A stretch of 46,008 bases of DNA from NCBI GenBank assembly GCA_009920775.1, contig RFZI01000005.1:1-46008 (forward strand), in the 5' to 3' direction. This document shows positions 30,057 to 38,808 of this stretch, one piece after another. The notes beneath the pieces are model-generated. The model was not told the DNA's origin. It searched no databases and saw only the letters and a list, made by a program, of their open reading frames with translations. Within the stretch, counting starts at the first letter, position 1. Every line of letters starts with the position of its first letter. Both the position numbers and the translations under genes were made by a program. Source of the DNA: Paracoccaceae bacterium. GTDB taxonomy: Bacteria > Pseudomonadota > Alphaproteobacteria > Rhodobacterales > Rhodobacteraceae.

Positions 30057-30406
30057 GAGACAGGATTTCACGCATCTGGAAACGCCACCCAATCCTCACA
30101 GCGCTTTTTGCGCTCGCCTTTGTGGCGATGGTCGGTTTCGGCATCCGCACCGTGAGCTTTTGGCTCTATTGGCAGAACCCCGACCACCACGAGCAGACGA
30201 TCGAAGCCTGGATGCCGCCGCGCTATGTCGGCATGAGCTATGGCATCCCGCCTGAAATCCTTGGGCCGCTTCTGGGCCTTGCGCCTGGCGAGGACCGCCA
30301 CATCACGATGGGCCAGATCGCAAGCGAGCGCGGCCAGAGCCTCGAAGAGCTCGCCACCCAAATCAAGGCCGCCGCAGATGCGGCGCGGGCGGCCGGAGAC
30401 CGGTGA
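30053..30406 (+). CDS. Conserved hypothetical single-TM protein
   Basis: 117 aa; TM near N-terminus, RYVGMSYGIPPEILGPLLGLAPGEDRHITMGQIASERGQSLEELATQIKAAA; 4-nt overlaps with both neighbours. Confidence 0.75.
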   Translation: MRDRISRIWKRHPILTALFALAFVAMVGFGIRTVSFWLYWQNPDHHEQTIEAWMPPRYVGMSYGIPPEILGPLLGLAPGEDRHITMGQIASERGQSLEELATQIKAAADAARAAGDR

Positions 30407-31023
30407 TGGAGAGCTTTCTCGCCCTCGTCACCGATTATGGCGCGTGGATCCTGTTCGCGGTGACCTTCCTCAGCTGCCTTGCCATGCCAGTTCCCGCCTC
30501 GCTCATGATGCTGGCGGGCGGCGGCCTTGTGGCCTCGGGCGATCTGGGGGGCGTGCAGGCGGCGGGGGCAGCCCTTGGCGGCGCTGTTCTGGGCGACCAG
30601 ACCGGCTATGCCCTTGCCCGCATGACCGGCGGCGGGCGCTTTGCCGTCTGGGTCAGCCGCAAGCCCGCCCGCGCCAAGGCCATGACCCGCGCCCATGAGA
30701 TGACAGGGCGCTGGGGCAACCTCGGCATATTCCTCAGCCGCTGGCTGGCAAGCCCGCTCGGGCCTTATGTCAACCTTGCCGCCGGTGTCATGCGGATCGA
30801 CTGGCCACGGTTCCTCTTCTGAGGCGCGATGGGCGAGATCGTCTGGGTCACCGCCTATATCGGGATGGGCTATGTCTTTGCCGGACAGATGACCGCCGTA
30901 GCCGAAATCGCGGGCAACGCCTCGGGCTTTCTTGCGGCGGCGGCAGTGGCGGCTGGCCTCGGCGCCTATCTGTGGAAAATCGGCGCCGAGATTCCGAAAA
31001 AGAAGCGTGCCGCGAAATCCTAG
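30403..31023 (+). pseudogene. DedA family membrane protein interrupted by in-frame TGA
   Basis: Frame from 30403 (AMPVPASLMMLAGGGL..ALGGAVLGDQTGYALAR..LSRWLASPLGPYVNLAAGVMRIDWPRFLF) stops TGA 30820-30822, then SAME frame GAMGEIVWVTAYIGMGYVFAGQMTAVAEIAGNASGFLAAAAVAAGLGAYLWK to 31023; consistent with TGG->TGA. Confidence 0.82.
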
Positions 31024-31232
31024 AAACTGTGCGGATAGAGCGACATCAGTCCTTGCACGGAGATTTCGCTTTCAAATGCCTCGGGATGTCTGTCCATCAG
31101 ATCCCTCAGATGCGTACTGCGCTCAGCCTCTGTGAGCGGGTCATACTCGGGGACTGCAAAGAAGCGGCCCAGCCATTTGAAAATGCTACCCGAAACGGAC
31201 GCGGTCACGGGAATATCTGAATCGAGTGTCAT
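31020..31232 (-). CDS. Small hypothetical protein
   Basis: MTLDSDIPVTASVSGSIFKWLGRFFAVPEYDPLTEAERSTHLRDLMDRHPEAFESEISVQGLMSLYPHSF; divergent from LysR gene. Confidence 0.6.
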   Translation of the reverse strand: MTLDSDIPVTASVSGSIFKWLGRFFAVPEYDPLTEAERSTHLRDLMDRHPEAFESEISVQGLMSLYPHSF

Positions 31233-31324
31233 TCCGGCCTCCACAGTGGCTTGTTTGTGAACCAAGGCTAGGACGGGCACAGGCCGGAGTGGTATCTGGC
31301 GCGAAATTGTGCTGTTATTCAGAA

Positions 31325-32224
31325 ATGAAGAGCGTGTTCGACTCATGGTCCGATCTCCGCGTCTTCCTCGCGGTCATGCGCGCAGGCTCAACACTTGCCG
31401 CCTCGAAGCAGCTTCGCCAGTCGCAACCAACGGTCGCCAGACGCATTGATGTTTTGGAACATCTGACGGGCCTCACGCTTTTTGAGCGTAGCACTCAAGG
31501 GCTGAAACCTACCGATCACGCTTTGGCACTTTTGCCCCATGCCGAAGCGGTGGAAGCTGCGGTTTTGACCTTTGAGGCGGCTGTGGACGGACGAACGCGA
31601 AGCAAATCATCGACCATTCGCATCACTGCAAGCGGCATTGCATTCAGCCCGGGATTGGCTACGATCCTAGACGAGTTCAACGAATCCTATCCCGAAGTCC
31701 GGTTTGAATTTGTCCCAAGCGATCGGGTTCTAGACCTCTGCGCCGGTGATGCCGACGTTGCAATCCGACATGCGCGGAAAATCGATGACCCCAGACTTGT
31801 CGCGCGACAGATTTCGGTTTCGCGGACTACGCTCTATTGCAGCCAGAGATACTTCTCCAGACACGGCATACCCTCCGGGCCGGCCGATTTTGCCGGGCAC
31901 AGGTTTCTGCTCTACGAGCAAAGACGCGGAGCGCACCGGTTCAACGAGTGGCTCGCTGCCAAAGTCGATCCGAATTTGGTTGTCGGAACGCTTCCCGACA
32001 TTCCCTCAATGATCATCGCCATCCGCAGCGGACTTGGGATCGGGGCGCTGCCGGCGTCAATGGCTATCGAAGCGCCTGAACTCATCCAGTGCTTCGATCC
32101 CCCCAGCGAAGGGTTGATCCCTATTTGGCTCGTGGTCAGCCCAGACGCTCACAAAAGGCGCGAGGTTCGGGCTTTTGCCGACTTTCTGGCGCCCCGCTAC
32201 GCCGAACGCATCGGCAACCGCTAG
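31325..32224 (+). CDS. LysR family transcriptional regulator
   Basis: SDLRVFLAVMRAGSTLAASKQLRQSQPTVARRIDVLEHLTGLTLFERSTQGLKPTDHA and periplasmic-binding-like effector domain. Confidence 0.93.
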   Translation: MKSVFDSWSDLRVFLAVMRAGSTLAASKQLRQSQPTVARRIDVLEHLTGLTLFERSTQGLKPTDHALALLPHAEAVEAAVLTFEAAVDGRTRSKSSTIRITASGIAFSPGLATILDEFNESYPEVRFEFVPSDRVLDLCAGDADVAIRHARKIDDPRLVARQISVSRTTLYCSQRYFSRHGIPSGPADFAGHRFLLYEQRRGAHRFNEWLAAKVDPNLVVGTLPDIPSMIIAIRSGLGIGALPASMAIEAPELIQCFDPPSEGLIPIWLVVSPDAHKRREVRAFADFLAPRYAERIGNR

Positions 32225-32268
32225 AAAGCCGGCTTGCCCCGGAACGAGCACCACCCCATATCTAGCCC

Positions 32269-32955
32269 ATGCTGCGCTTTGCCCCGATCCTTCTCGCCGT
32301 CGTCTATGCCTACGCCTTCTGGCGGTTCTCCGTTTGGCGGACGGTGAAGGATCTCAACGCCCGCTCAAGTGAGCTGATGGATCCCGCATTGCGCGGCGTA
32401 ACGGAGAAGCTGGCCAAGGCTCTCGATCTGCCGAAGGTGCGGGTCTTTCTCTACGAAATTCCGGTGGTCAATGGCCTCGCGGGGCCGGACGGGCGGATCT
32501 ATATTACGCGCGGCTTCCTGCAAAAGCTTCACTCAGGCGAGGTATCGGCCGAGGAAATGGCCTCGGTCATCGCCCACGAGCTCGGTCATGTGGCCTTGGG
32601 CCATACCCGCCGCCGGATGATCGACTTTTCGGGCCAAAACGCGCTTCGGACGGCCATTGCCATGATCCTTGGCCGCTTTCTGCCCGGCCTTGGCATGATC
32701 ATCGCCAATGCACTGATGTCGCTTCTCGCGGCCAAGCTCTCGCGGACCGACGAATACGAGGCGGACGCCTATGCCACGGCGCTTCTCATCAAGGCGGGGA
32801 TCGGATCGGCGCCGCAGGTGAGCCTCTTTCGCAAGCTCGACAAACTGACCGGCGCGGGCGGGCAAGGGCAGATTGCGTGGATGCTGAGCCACCCAGTGAC
32901 CGACGACCGGATCGCCGCGATCGAGGCCAATGCTAAAAAGTGGGAGCCGCGCTAG
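32269..32955 (+). CDS. M48 family metalloprotease
   Basis: MASVIAHELGHVALGHTRRRMID HEXXH motif; SRTDEYEADAYATALLIKAG. Confidence 0.92.
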   Translation: MLRFAPILLAVVYAYAFWRFSVWRTVKDLNARSSELMDPALRGVTEKLAKALDLPKVRVFLYEIPVVNGLAGPDGRIYITRGFLQKLHSGEVSAEEMASVIAHELGHVALGHTRRRMIDFSGQNALRTAIAMILGRFLPGLGMIIANALMSLLAAKLSRTDEYEADAYATALLIKAGIGSAPQVSLFRKLDKLTGAGGQGQIAWMLSHPVTDDRIAAIEANAKKWEPR

Positions 32956-33497
32956 GCGCGTTCAAGCGCCTTGCCGAGGCGCGGCAGGCGCGCCTTTTTC
33001 ATCAGGCTGCGAAAGGTCCATTCCTCACCTGAAAGGCGGATCGCCTCGTCGAGAACCCCTTGCGCAGCGGCGCGGACTTTCACGGGATGCGCTTCGTAGA
33101 GCGAGAGGAGAAAGGCATCGGGATCGAGCCGCTCCAGCCCCTCTTCGGCGAGGATGTTCTTGGGGAAATCCATCGCGTTAACGGTCAGGATGGCATCGGC
33201 ACTCGACGATACCGCCGCCGCCAGCACATGGATATCCGCCGGATCCGGCAGCCAGAGCCGCGCCTCGAGGCCGGCGTGCGGCGGCACCATCGCGGCTGGA
33301 AACCGCGCCTTCAGAAGCGCCACCTCGCCCCGCGCCAATGTCTCGCCCTCGGGTCCGAGCTTGGCCGCCGCCCGCGCCCATTCCTCGAGGATACGTTCGC
33401 TCCATTTCGGCTCGAAAAGGCCTTGCGCCGCCACCGCCAACACGACCTCGCGCATGACCGTCGGAAAGAGCACGCAGGCGTCGATCACCACCCTCAT
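32952..33497 (-). CDS. PIN domain-containing protein (RSP_2648-like)
   Basis: MRVVIDACVLFPTVMREVVLAVAAQGLFEPKWSERILEEWARA; DIHVLAAAVSSSADAILTVNAMDFP; no antitoxin-like small gene adjacent, coupled to RNA methyltransferase. Confidence 0.85.
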   Translation of the reverse strand: MRVVIDACVLFPTVMREVVLAVAAQGLFEPKWSERILEEWARAAAKLGPEGETLARGEVALLKARFPAAMVPPHAGLEARLWLPDPADIHVLAAAVSSSADAILTVNAMDFPKNILAEEGLERLDPDAFLLSLYEAHPVKVRAAAQGVLDEAIRLSGEEWTFRSLMKKARLPRLGKALERA

Positions 33498-34702
33498 AGG
33501 CGGAAGAACACGGCCTTGAGATAGCCGCTCTCGGCCAATTGCGGCATGAGCGGATGATCGGGGCCGGCATAGCCCGTATAGACGATCTGACTGCGCCGCC
33601 CTGCCCGCCCGATGCCGCGAGCGGAAGCAGCGCGGAAGCGCGAGAGGTCAGCCGCATGGCTGCAGGAGCACAGGCCAAGATAGCCGCCCTCTTTAACCAG
33701 TGGCGCCGCCAGACGAGCCACCCGCTCATAGGCGCGCAGGCCCGCCTCAAGCGCCTGCTTGTTCGGGGCGAACGCTGGCGGGTCGCAAACGACCACGTCG
33801 AAGGTCTCGCCCTCGGCGGCGAGCGCGGTCATCACGTCGAAGGCATCGCCTTGGCGCGTGGCAAAGTTGTCCGCCACACCCATCGCCGCCGCGCCCTGCC
33901 CTGCAAGCGCCAGCGCCGGGGCGGAGCCATCAACCGCAAGTGCCGAGGCCGCGCCACCGGCGAGCATGGCAAGGCCAAAGCCGCCGACATGAGAAAAGAC
34001 GTCGAGCACCTTGGCGCCCTTGGCGAGGCCCGCCGCAAAGGCATGGTTGGGCCGCTGGTCGTAGAAGAGGCCGGTCTTTTGCCCGCCCATCACATCGGCC
34101 ATATAGGTCGCGCCGTTCATCGGCACGGGGATCGGTGCTGTCGGCGCCTTGCCCATGAGCAAGCGGGTTTCCTCGGGCAGGCCCTCAAGCCCCCGCGCCC
34201 GGCCAGTGCCGTTCATGATGATGGTGGAGACACCCGCAACCTCGGCCAGAGCCGCACCCAGATCCTCGATCCGCGCATCGGCCCAAGCGGCGTTGGGCTG
34301 AACCACCGCCACATCGCCGAACCGGTCGATCACCACGCCGGGAAGGCCATCAGCCTCGGCATGGCTCAAGCGGTAGAAGGGCTCGGCATAGAGCCGCTCG
34401 CGATGCGCCAGCGCCCGCGCGATCCGGCTCGCAAACCACGCCTTGTCGATCACCGCCGCGGGATCGGTATCGAGCATCCGGCAGATGATCTTGGAGGCGG
34501 GATTGACCGCGACAAGCCCCATCGGCCGCCGCTCGGCATCCTCAAGAACCGCCACGCCACCTGCCGGAATGGCCTTGGTGCGCCGGTCGGTCACCAGCTC
34601 GTTGGCATAGACCCACGGAAACCCGTGCCGGATAGCGCGGGCATCGGCCTTGGGCATGAGGCGAACGGTCGGAAGATCGAAATGAGAAGAGGAGAGCGTC
34701 AT
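33494..34702 (-). CDS. Class I SAM-dependent rRNA methyltransferase (RlmI-like)
   Basis: Ribosomal-RNA MTase fold: HGFPWVYANEL, DRFGDVAVVQPNAAWAD, VLDVFSHVGGFGLAML, VVCDPPAFAPNKQALEAGLRAYERV. Confidence 0.9.
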   Translation of the reverse strand: MTLSSSHFDLPTVRLMPKADARAIRHGFPWVYANELVTDRRTKAIPAGGVAVLEDAERRPMGLVAVNPASKIICRMLDTDPAAVIDKAWFASRIARALAHRERLYAEPFYRLSHAEADGLPGVVIDRFGDVAVVQPNAAWADARIEDLGAALAEVAGVSTIIMNGTGRARGLEGLPEETRLLMGKAPTAPIPVPMNGATYMADVMGGQKTGLFYDQRPNHAFAAGLAKGAKVLDVFSHVGGFGLAMLAGGAASALAVDGSAPALALAGQGAAAMGVADNFATRQGDAFDVMTALAAEGETFDVVVCDPPAFAPNKQALEAGLRAYERVARLAAPLVKEGGYLGLCSCSHAADLSRFRAASARGIGRAGRRSQIVYTGYAGPDHPLMPQLAESGYLKAVFFRL

Positions 34703-34745
34703 GCCCTCCTCCTAGTCGTTTTCGGGGTCGGGCGGAAGGCCCGGT

Positions 34746-35342
34746 TTACCGCGCTAGGCCGCCCAGTTCTTTCACAAGAACATAGCTGAGGAAATCGGTC
34801 ACGCGCACGACCTCGGTCTGTCCCTCACGCTCCAACAGGAGTGCTGCCGTGCCGCCGGGCGCGGCGAGGTCGGCCTCGATTTCGCGAGCGGGCTCAAGAA
34901 CAGCACCCGTTCCGGCATCGCGCACCGCGAGCGTAAAGACGATATTATAGACACCGCCGACAGTGGCCCGGGTCTTTTCTGTCACGCCGTGAAACCGGAC
35001 AAGGGTGATCTCGGCGATGACCGGAACCGCGCCGGCAAGGCCCGGCTTGGCAAGCTCGACCGCGTTGATGAAAAGGTTGGCCACCTGAGCGTGACGATCG
35101 CCCGGCGGATCACCGCGCCACACAATATCAGCAAGCGGATAGTACCTGTTGGCCTCAGAAACGGTCAGATCGGCGGGAATTCGCACGATTGCATCCGCGA
35201 GCGCATAATTTCGTGAGACTTGCACGACCGGCGCCACGGTAAATGGGCTTGGCCGGAAGACCGATGTCATTTGGTCCAAAACGCTACAGCCCGACAGCAC
35301 GAGTCCGGCTGCCAGAACCAAAACGAAGCGCAACAATCTCAT
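34746..35342 (-). CDS. Hypothetical lipoprotein (DUF6778-like)
   Basis: Lipobox LVLSGCSVLDQM; conserved Rhodobacteraceae-type secreted protein. Confidence 0.68.
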   Translation of the reverse strand: MRLLRFVLVLAAGLVLSGCSVLDQMTSVFRPSPFTVAPVVQVSRNYALADAIVRIPADLTVSEANRYYPLADIVWRGDPPGDRHAQVANLFINAVELAKPGLAGAVPVIAEITLVRFHGVTEKTRATVGGVYNIVFTLAVRDAGTGAVLEPAREIEADLAAPGGTAALLLEREGQTEVVRVTDFLSYVLVKELGGLAR

Positions 35343-35500
35343 AGTTCAATGTCCCAAATGGCATGCGTGTGGCAAAGCAGACTTCGCTTACCCAGCCTTT
35401 GTGGCCAGAATGAGGAAAATTTTCCAACAATTTTGACGTTATCACTGGAATAGTTGGATTCCTTCAACAGTCTGCAATCGAATTTCGCGCGTTTGCTGGT

Positions 35501-35514
35501 TGTTAGCGCTAACG
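35501..35514. promoter_or_regulatory. Probable LacI-family operator upstream of edd
   Basis: Perfect 12-nt palindrome GTTAGCGCTAAC (35502-35513), 43 nt upstream of the edd ATG. Confidence 0.6.
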
Positions 35515-35556
35515 AACGGTGCTAGGAGGGGCCGACAAAACCGAGCGGAGCCAAGG

Positions 35557-37362
35557 ATGACTTTGAATCCTACAATCGCAGACGTGACGGAGCGGATTCG
35601 CCGCCGCAGCGCGGGATCGCGCTCCGCCTATCTTGCGCGGATGGCCGCCGCCGCCGAGGCCGGCCCGCGCCGGGCGCATCTGACCTGTGGAAATCAGGCC
35701 CATGCCTATGCGGCGATGGGCGCTGACAAGGCGGCCTTGGCCGCTGGCCGCACCCCGAATATCGGCATCATCACCGCCTATAACGATATGCTCTCGGCGC
35801 ATCAGCCCTATGAGGCCTATCCCGCCCTGATCCGCGAGGCGGCCCGCAAGGCGGGTGCCACGGCGCAGGTGGCGGGGGGCGTTCCGGCCATGTGCGATGG
35901 TGTCACGCAGGGCCAGACCGGCATGGAGCTGTCGCTCTTCAGCCGCGATGTGATCGCGCTGGCTGCGGGCGTGGGCCTGTCGCACAACACCTTCGACGCG
36001 ACCCTCTATCTCGGCGTCTGCGACAAGATTGTGCCGGGCCTCGTCATGGCAGCGGCGACCTTCGGCTATCTGCCGGCGGTGTTCCTGCCTGCAGGGCCGA
36101 TGACTTCGGGCATTCCGAACGACGAGAAAGCCAAGGTGCGCCAGAAGTTCGCCGTGGGCGAAGCTACCCGCGAGGAGCTGATGGCCTCGGAGATGGCCTC
36201 CTACCACGGCCCGGGCACCTGCACCTTCTACGGCACAGCCAACTCCAACCAGATGCTAATGGAGTTCATGGGCCTGCACCTGCCCGGCGCGAGTTTCGTC
36301 AATCCCGGCACGCCCCTGCGCGAGGCGCTGACCATCGCCGGCGCCGAGCGGGCGCTCGAGATCACCGCGCTTGGCAACGATTACCGCCCCGCCAGCGCGA
36401 TCCTTGATGAGCGCAGCTTCGTCAACGGTATCGTCGGGCTGATGGCCACGGGTGGATCGACCAACCTCGTCCTGCACCTTCCCGCCATGGCGCGGGCGGC
36501 GGGGATCGCCCTGACGCTTGAGGATTTCGCCGATATCTCGCGCGTGACGCCGCTGATGGCCAAGGTCTATCCCAACGGCCTTGCCGACGTGAACCATTTC
36601 CACGCCGCGGGCGGCCTTGCCTATATGATCGGCGAGTTGCTGTCGGATGGCCTCTTGCACGACGACACGGTGACGGTCGCGGGCGATGGCCTTGCGCTTT
36701 ACACCCGCGAGCCGAAGCTGGAGCTGACCGGCCTCACCTATGTCGACGGCCCGCGCCAAAGCGCCAACGACCGCATCTTGCGGCCCGCCTCCGATCCCTT
36801 CAGCCCCACGGGCGGAGTCGTCCAGTTGGATGGCAACCTCGGGCACGGGGTGATCAAGGTCTCGGCGGTCGCCGTTGACCGGCACATCATCGAAGCCCCT
36901 GCCCGCATCTTCCACGATCAGGACTCAGTGAAGGCCGCCTTCCAGAAGGGCGAGTTTACCTCGGATGTGGTGGTGGTCGTCCGCTTCCAGGGGCCAAAAT
37001 CCAACGGAATGCCCGAGTTGCACGGCCTGACGCCGATCCTCTCGGTCTTGCAGGACCGTGGCCTGCGCGTCGCCCTCGTCACCGATGGCCGGATGTCGGG
37101 CGCCTCGGGCAAGGTGCCCGCGGCGATCCACGTCAGCCCCGAAGCCGCCGATGGTGGCCCCCTTGCGCGGCTGCGTGATGGGGATATGGTCCGGCTCGAT
37201 GCGGATAAAGGCACGCTCGAGGCGGTCGGCGTCGATCTGTCGGCCCGCGCGCCCGCCGAGGCCGATCTGACCGGCAACGGAACGGGTGTCGGGCGCGAGC
37301 TGTTTGACGTTTTCCGCAAGAATGTTGGCCTCGCCTCGACCGGCGCGGCCGTTGTCGTCTAA
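35557..37362 (+). CDS. edd: Phosphogluconate dehydratase
   Basis: [75 protein letters not shown]; 602 aa. Confidence 0.97.
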   Translation: MTLNPTIADVTERIRRRSAGSRSAYLARMAAAAEAGPRRAHLTCGNQAHAYAAMGADKAALAAGRTPNIGIITAYNDMLSAHQPYEAYPALIREAARKAGATAQVAGGVPAMCDGVTQGQTGMELSLFSRDVIALAAGVGLSHNTFDATLYLGVCDKIVPGLVMAAATFGYLPAVFLPAGPMTSGIPNDEKAKVRQKFAVGEATREELMASEMASYHGPGTCTFYGTANSNQMLMEFMGLHLPGASFVNPGTPLREALTIAGAERALEITALGNDYRPASAILDERSFVNGIVGLMATGGSTNLVLHLPAMARAAGIALTLEDFADISRVTPLMAKVYPNGLADVNHFHAAGGLAYMIGELLSDGLLHDDTVTVAGDGLALYTREPKLELTGLTYVDGPRQSANDRILRPASDPFSPTGGVVQLDGNLGHGVIKVSAVAVDRHIIEAPARIFHDQDSVKAAFQKGEFTSDVVVVVRFQGPKSNGMPELHGLTPILSVLQDRGLRVALVTDGRMSGASGKVPAAIHVSPEAADGGPLARLRDGDMVRLDADKGTLEAVGVDLSARAPAEADLTGNGTGVGRELFDVFRKNVGLASTGAAVVV

Positions 37363-37377
37363 CCTGAGAGAACCCGC

Positions 37378-38013
37378 ATGACCCCCGAACACGCCTCCGA
37401 TCTCACCCGTCAGGTTTGCGAGCTGGCCCCTGTCGTTCCAGTCCTCGTGATCGACGATGCCTCTAAGGCCGAGAGCCTTGCCAAAGCGCTGATCGCGGGC
37501 GGCCTTCCGGCGCTTGAGGTGACGCTGCGCACCCCTGCCGCGCTTGAAGCCATTGCCGAGATGGCCAAGGTACCGGGCGGTGTGGTTGGCGCTGGCACGC
37601 TCCTGACCGCCGAGGACGTCGAGGCCGCCAAGCTCGCAGGTGCAGTGTTTGGGGTTTCCCCCGGCGCGACCGACAGGCTCCTCGATGCCTGCGAGGCGAA
37701 CGACCTGCCGCTTCTGCCGGGTGCGGCCACCTCGACCGAAGTCATGCGGCTTCTCGAGCGCGGCTATACGATGCAAAAATTCTTCCCCGCCGAGGCCAAT
37801 GGCGGCGCCAAGGCGCTCAAGGCCATCGGCGCGCCCTTGCCCAAGGTGAAATTCTGCCCCACCGGCGGTATCACCTTGGCGAACGCCCACGATTATCTGA
37901 GCCTTGCCAATACGATCTGCGTCGGTGGCAGCTGGGTTGCGCCTGCGAACCTCGTCCGCGCAGGCGATTGGGCGGCGATCACGGCGCTCGCTGCCGAGGC
38001 TTCGATGCTCTGA
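37378..38013 (+). CDS. eda: 2-dehydro-3-deoxy-phosphogluconate (KDPG) aldolase
   Basis: PVLVIDDASKAESLAKALIAGGLPALEVTLRTPAALEAI; VGAGTLLTAEDVEAAKLAGA; KFCPTGGI. Confidence 0.96.
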   Translation: MTPEHASDLTRQVCELAPVVPVLVIDDASKAESLAKALIAGGLPALEVTLRTPAALEAIAEMAKVPGGVVGAGTLLTAEDVEAAKLAGAVFGVSPGATDRLLDACEANDLPLLPGAATSTEVMRLLERGYTMQKFFPAEANGGAKALKAIGAPLPKVKFCPTGGITLANAHDYLSLANTICVGGSWVAPANLVRAGDWAAITALAAEASML

Positions 38014-38032
38014 GGGCTTGCCGGAATCGGCA

Positions 38033-38053
38033 CCGGCGCAGAGGATGCGCCGG
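38033..38053. other. Perfect 8-bp hairpin downstream of eda
   Basis: CCGGCGCA-gagga-TGCGCCGG; no T-run, so terminator assignment is uncertain. Confidence 0.4.
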
Positions 38054-38071
38054 CGACGTCGGGAGGGTTTC

Positions 38072-38545
38072 ATGAGCAAAGATCAAAGCATCCGCACCTG
38101 CCTTTGGTTCGAGGCCGGCGCAGAAGAGGCCGCGCGCTTCTATGTCTCGCTCTTCGAGGGCGCGGAGATCACCCACGTCTTCCCGATGCGCGGCGATCCC
38201 GAGGGGCGGGCCTTCCTCGTCCATTGGACCATGCTCGGCCAGAAGTTCTCCGCCATGAACGGCGGCCCCGGCCATCCGCATAGCGCCGCCACCTCGATCG
38301 AAGTTCATGTTCAGACACAGTCCGAGATCGATCGCCTCTGGGATGCGCTCACCGCGAATGGCGGCGAGGCGGGGCGCTGTGGCTGGTTGACTGACCGGTT
38401 CGGCATCAGCTGGCAGATCATCCCCGAGGCCCTGCCCCGGCTTCTCCAGACAAAAGACGATGCACAGGCGCAGCGCGTGACCCGCTCGATGTTTGCCATG
38501 ACGAAACTCGATGCCGCCGCCCTCGAGGCCGCGGCCAAGGGCTAG
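38072..38545 (+). CDS. VOC family (PhnB-like) protein
   Basis: IRTCLWFEAGAEEAARFYVSLFEGAEITHVFP; CGWLTDRFGISWQIIPEALPRLL. Confidence 0.92.
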   Translation: MSKDQSIRTCLWFEAGAEEAARFYVSLFEGAEITHVFPMRGDPEGRAFLVHWTMLGQKFSAMNGGPGHPHSAATSIEVHVQTQSEIDRLWDALTANGGEAGRCGWLTDRFGISWQIIPEALPRLLQTKDDAQAQRVTRSMFAMTKLDAAALEAAAKG

Positions 38546-38808
38546 GCCTGCATCCGCCCCGCACGACCACCGCGGCGGCGCGGGCCGGAGCCCTCTTCGA
38601 GCGCAGCCTTGAGCGTTAAAGTCATCGGGTGATCGCCCGCCTCCTCGGCATGACGCGCCATAAGCGCCCGCACCTTCTCACGCGGATCGGCACCAAGCGG
38701 CACCCCAAGCGCCCAATCGAGAAAGATCGACCGACATTCGGGCGCGCCGATCCCGTCGATACGATAGGCCTCGCGGATCAGCCCCTTGGGGTCGAGTTCA
38801 TCCTTCAT
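38542..38808 (-). CDS. Conserved hypothetical protein
   Basis: MKDELDPKGLIREAYRIDGIGAPECRSIFLDWALGVPLGADPREKVRALMARHAEEAGDHPMTLTLKAALEEGS. Confidence 0.72.
   Translation of the reverse strand: MKDELDPKGLIREAYRIDGIGAPECRSIFLDWALGVPLGADPREKVRALMARHAEEAGDHPMTLTLKAALEEGSGPRRRGGRAGRMQA

Noticed and set aside
30403-31023. TGA-to-Trp recoding as explanation of the DedA stop
   Set aside because: Other genes in the window end at TGA and use TGG for Trp; a single internal TGA is better explained by mutation or sequencing error
32952-33497. Toxin-antitoxin interpretation of the PIN gene
   Set aside because: No small antitoxin ORF adjacent; coupled instead to a methyltransferase
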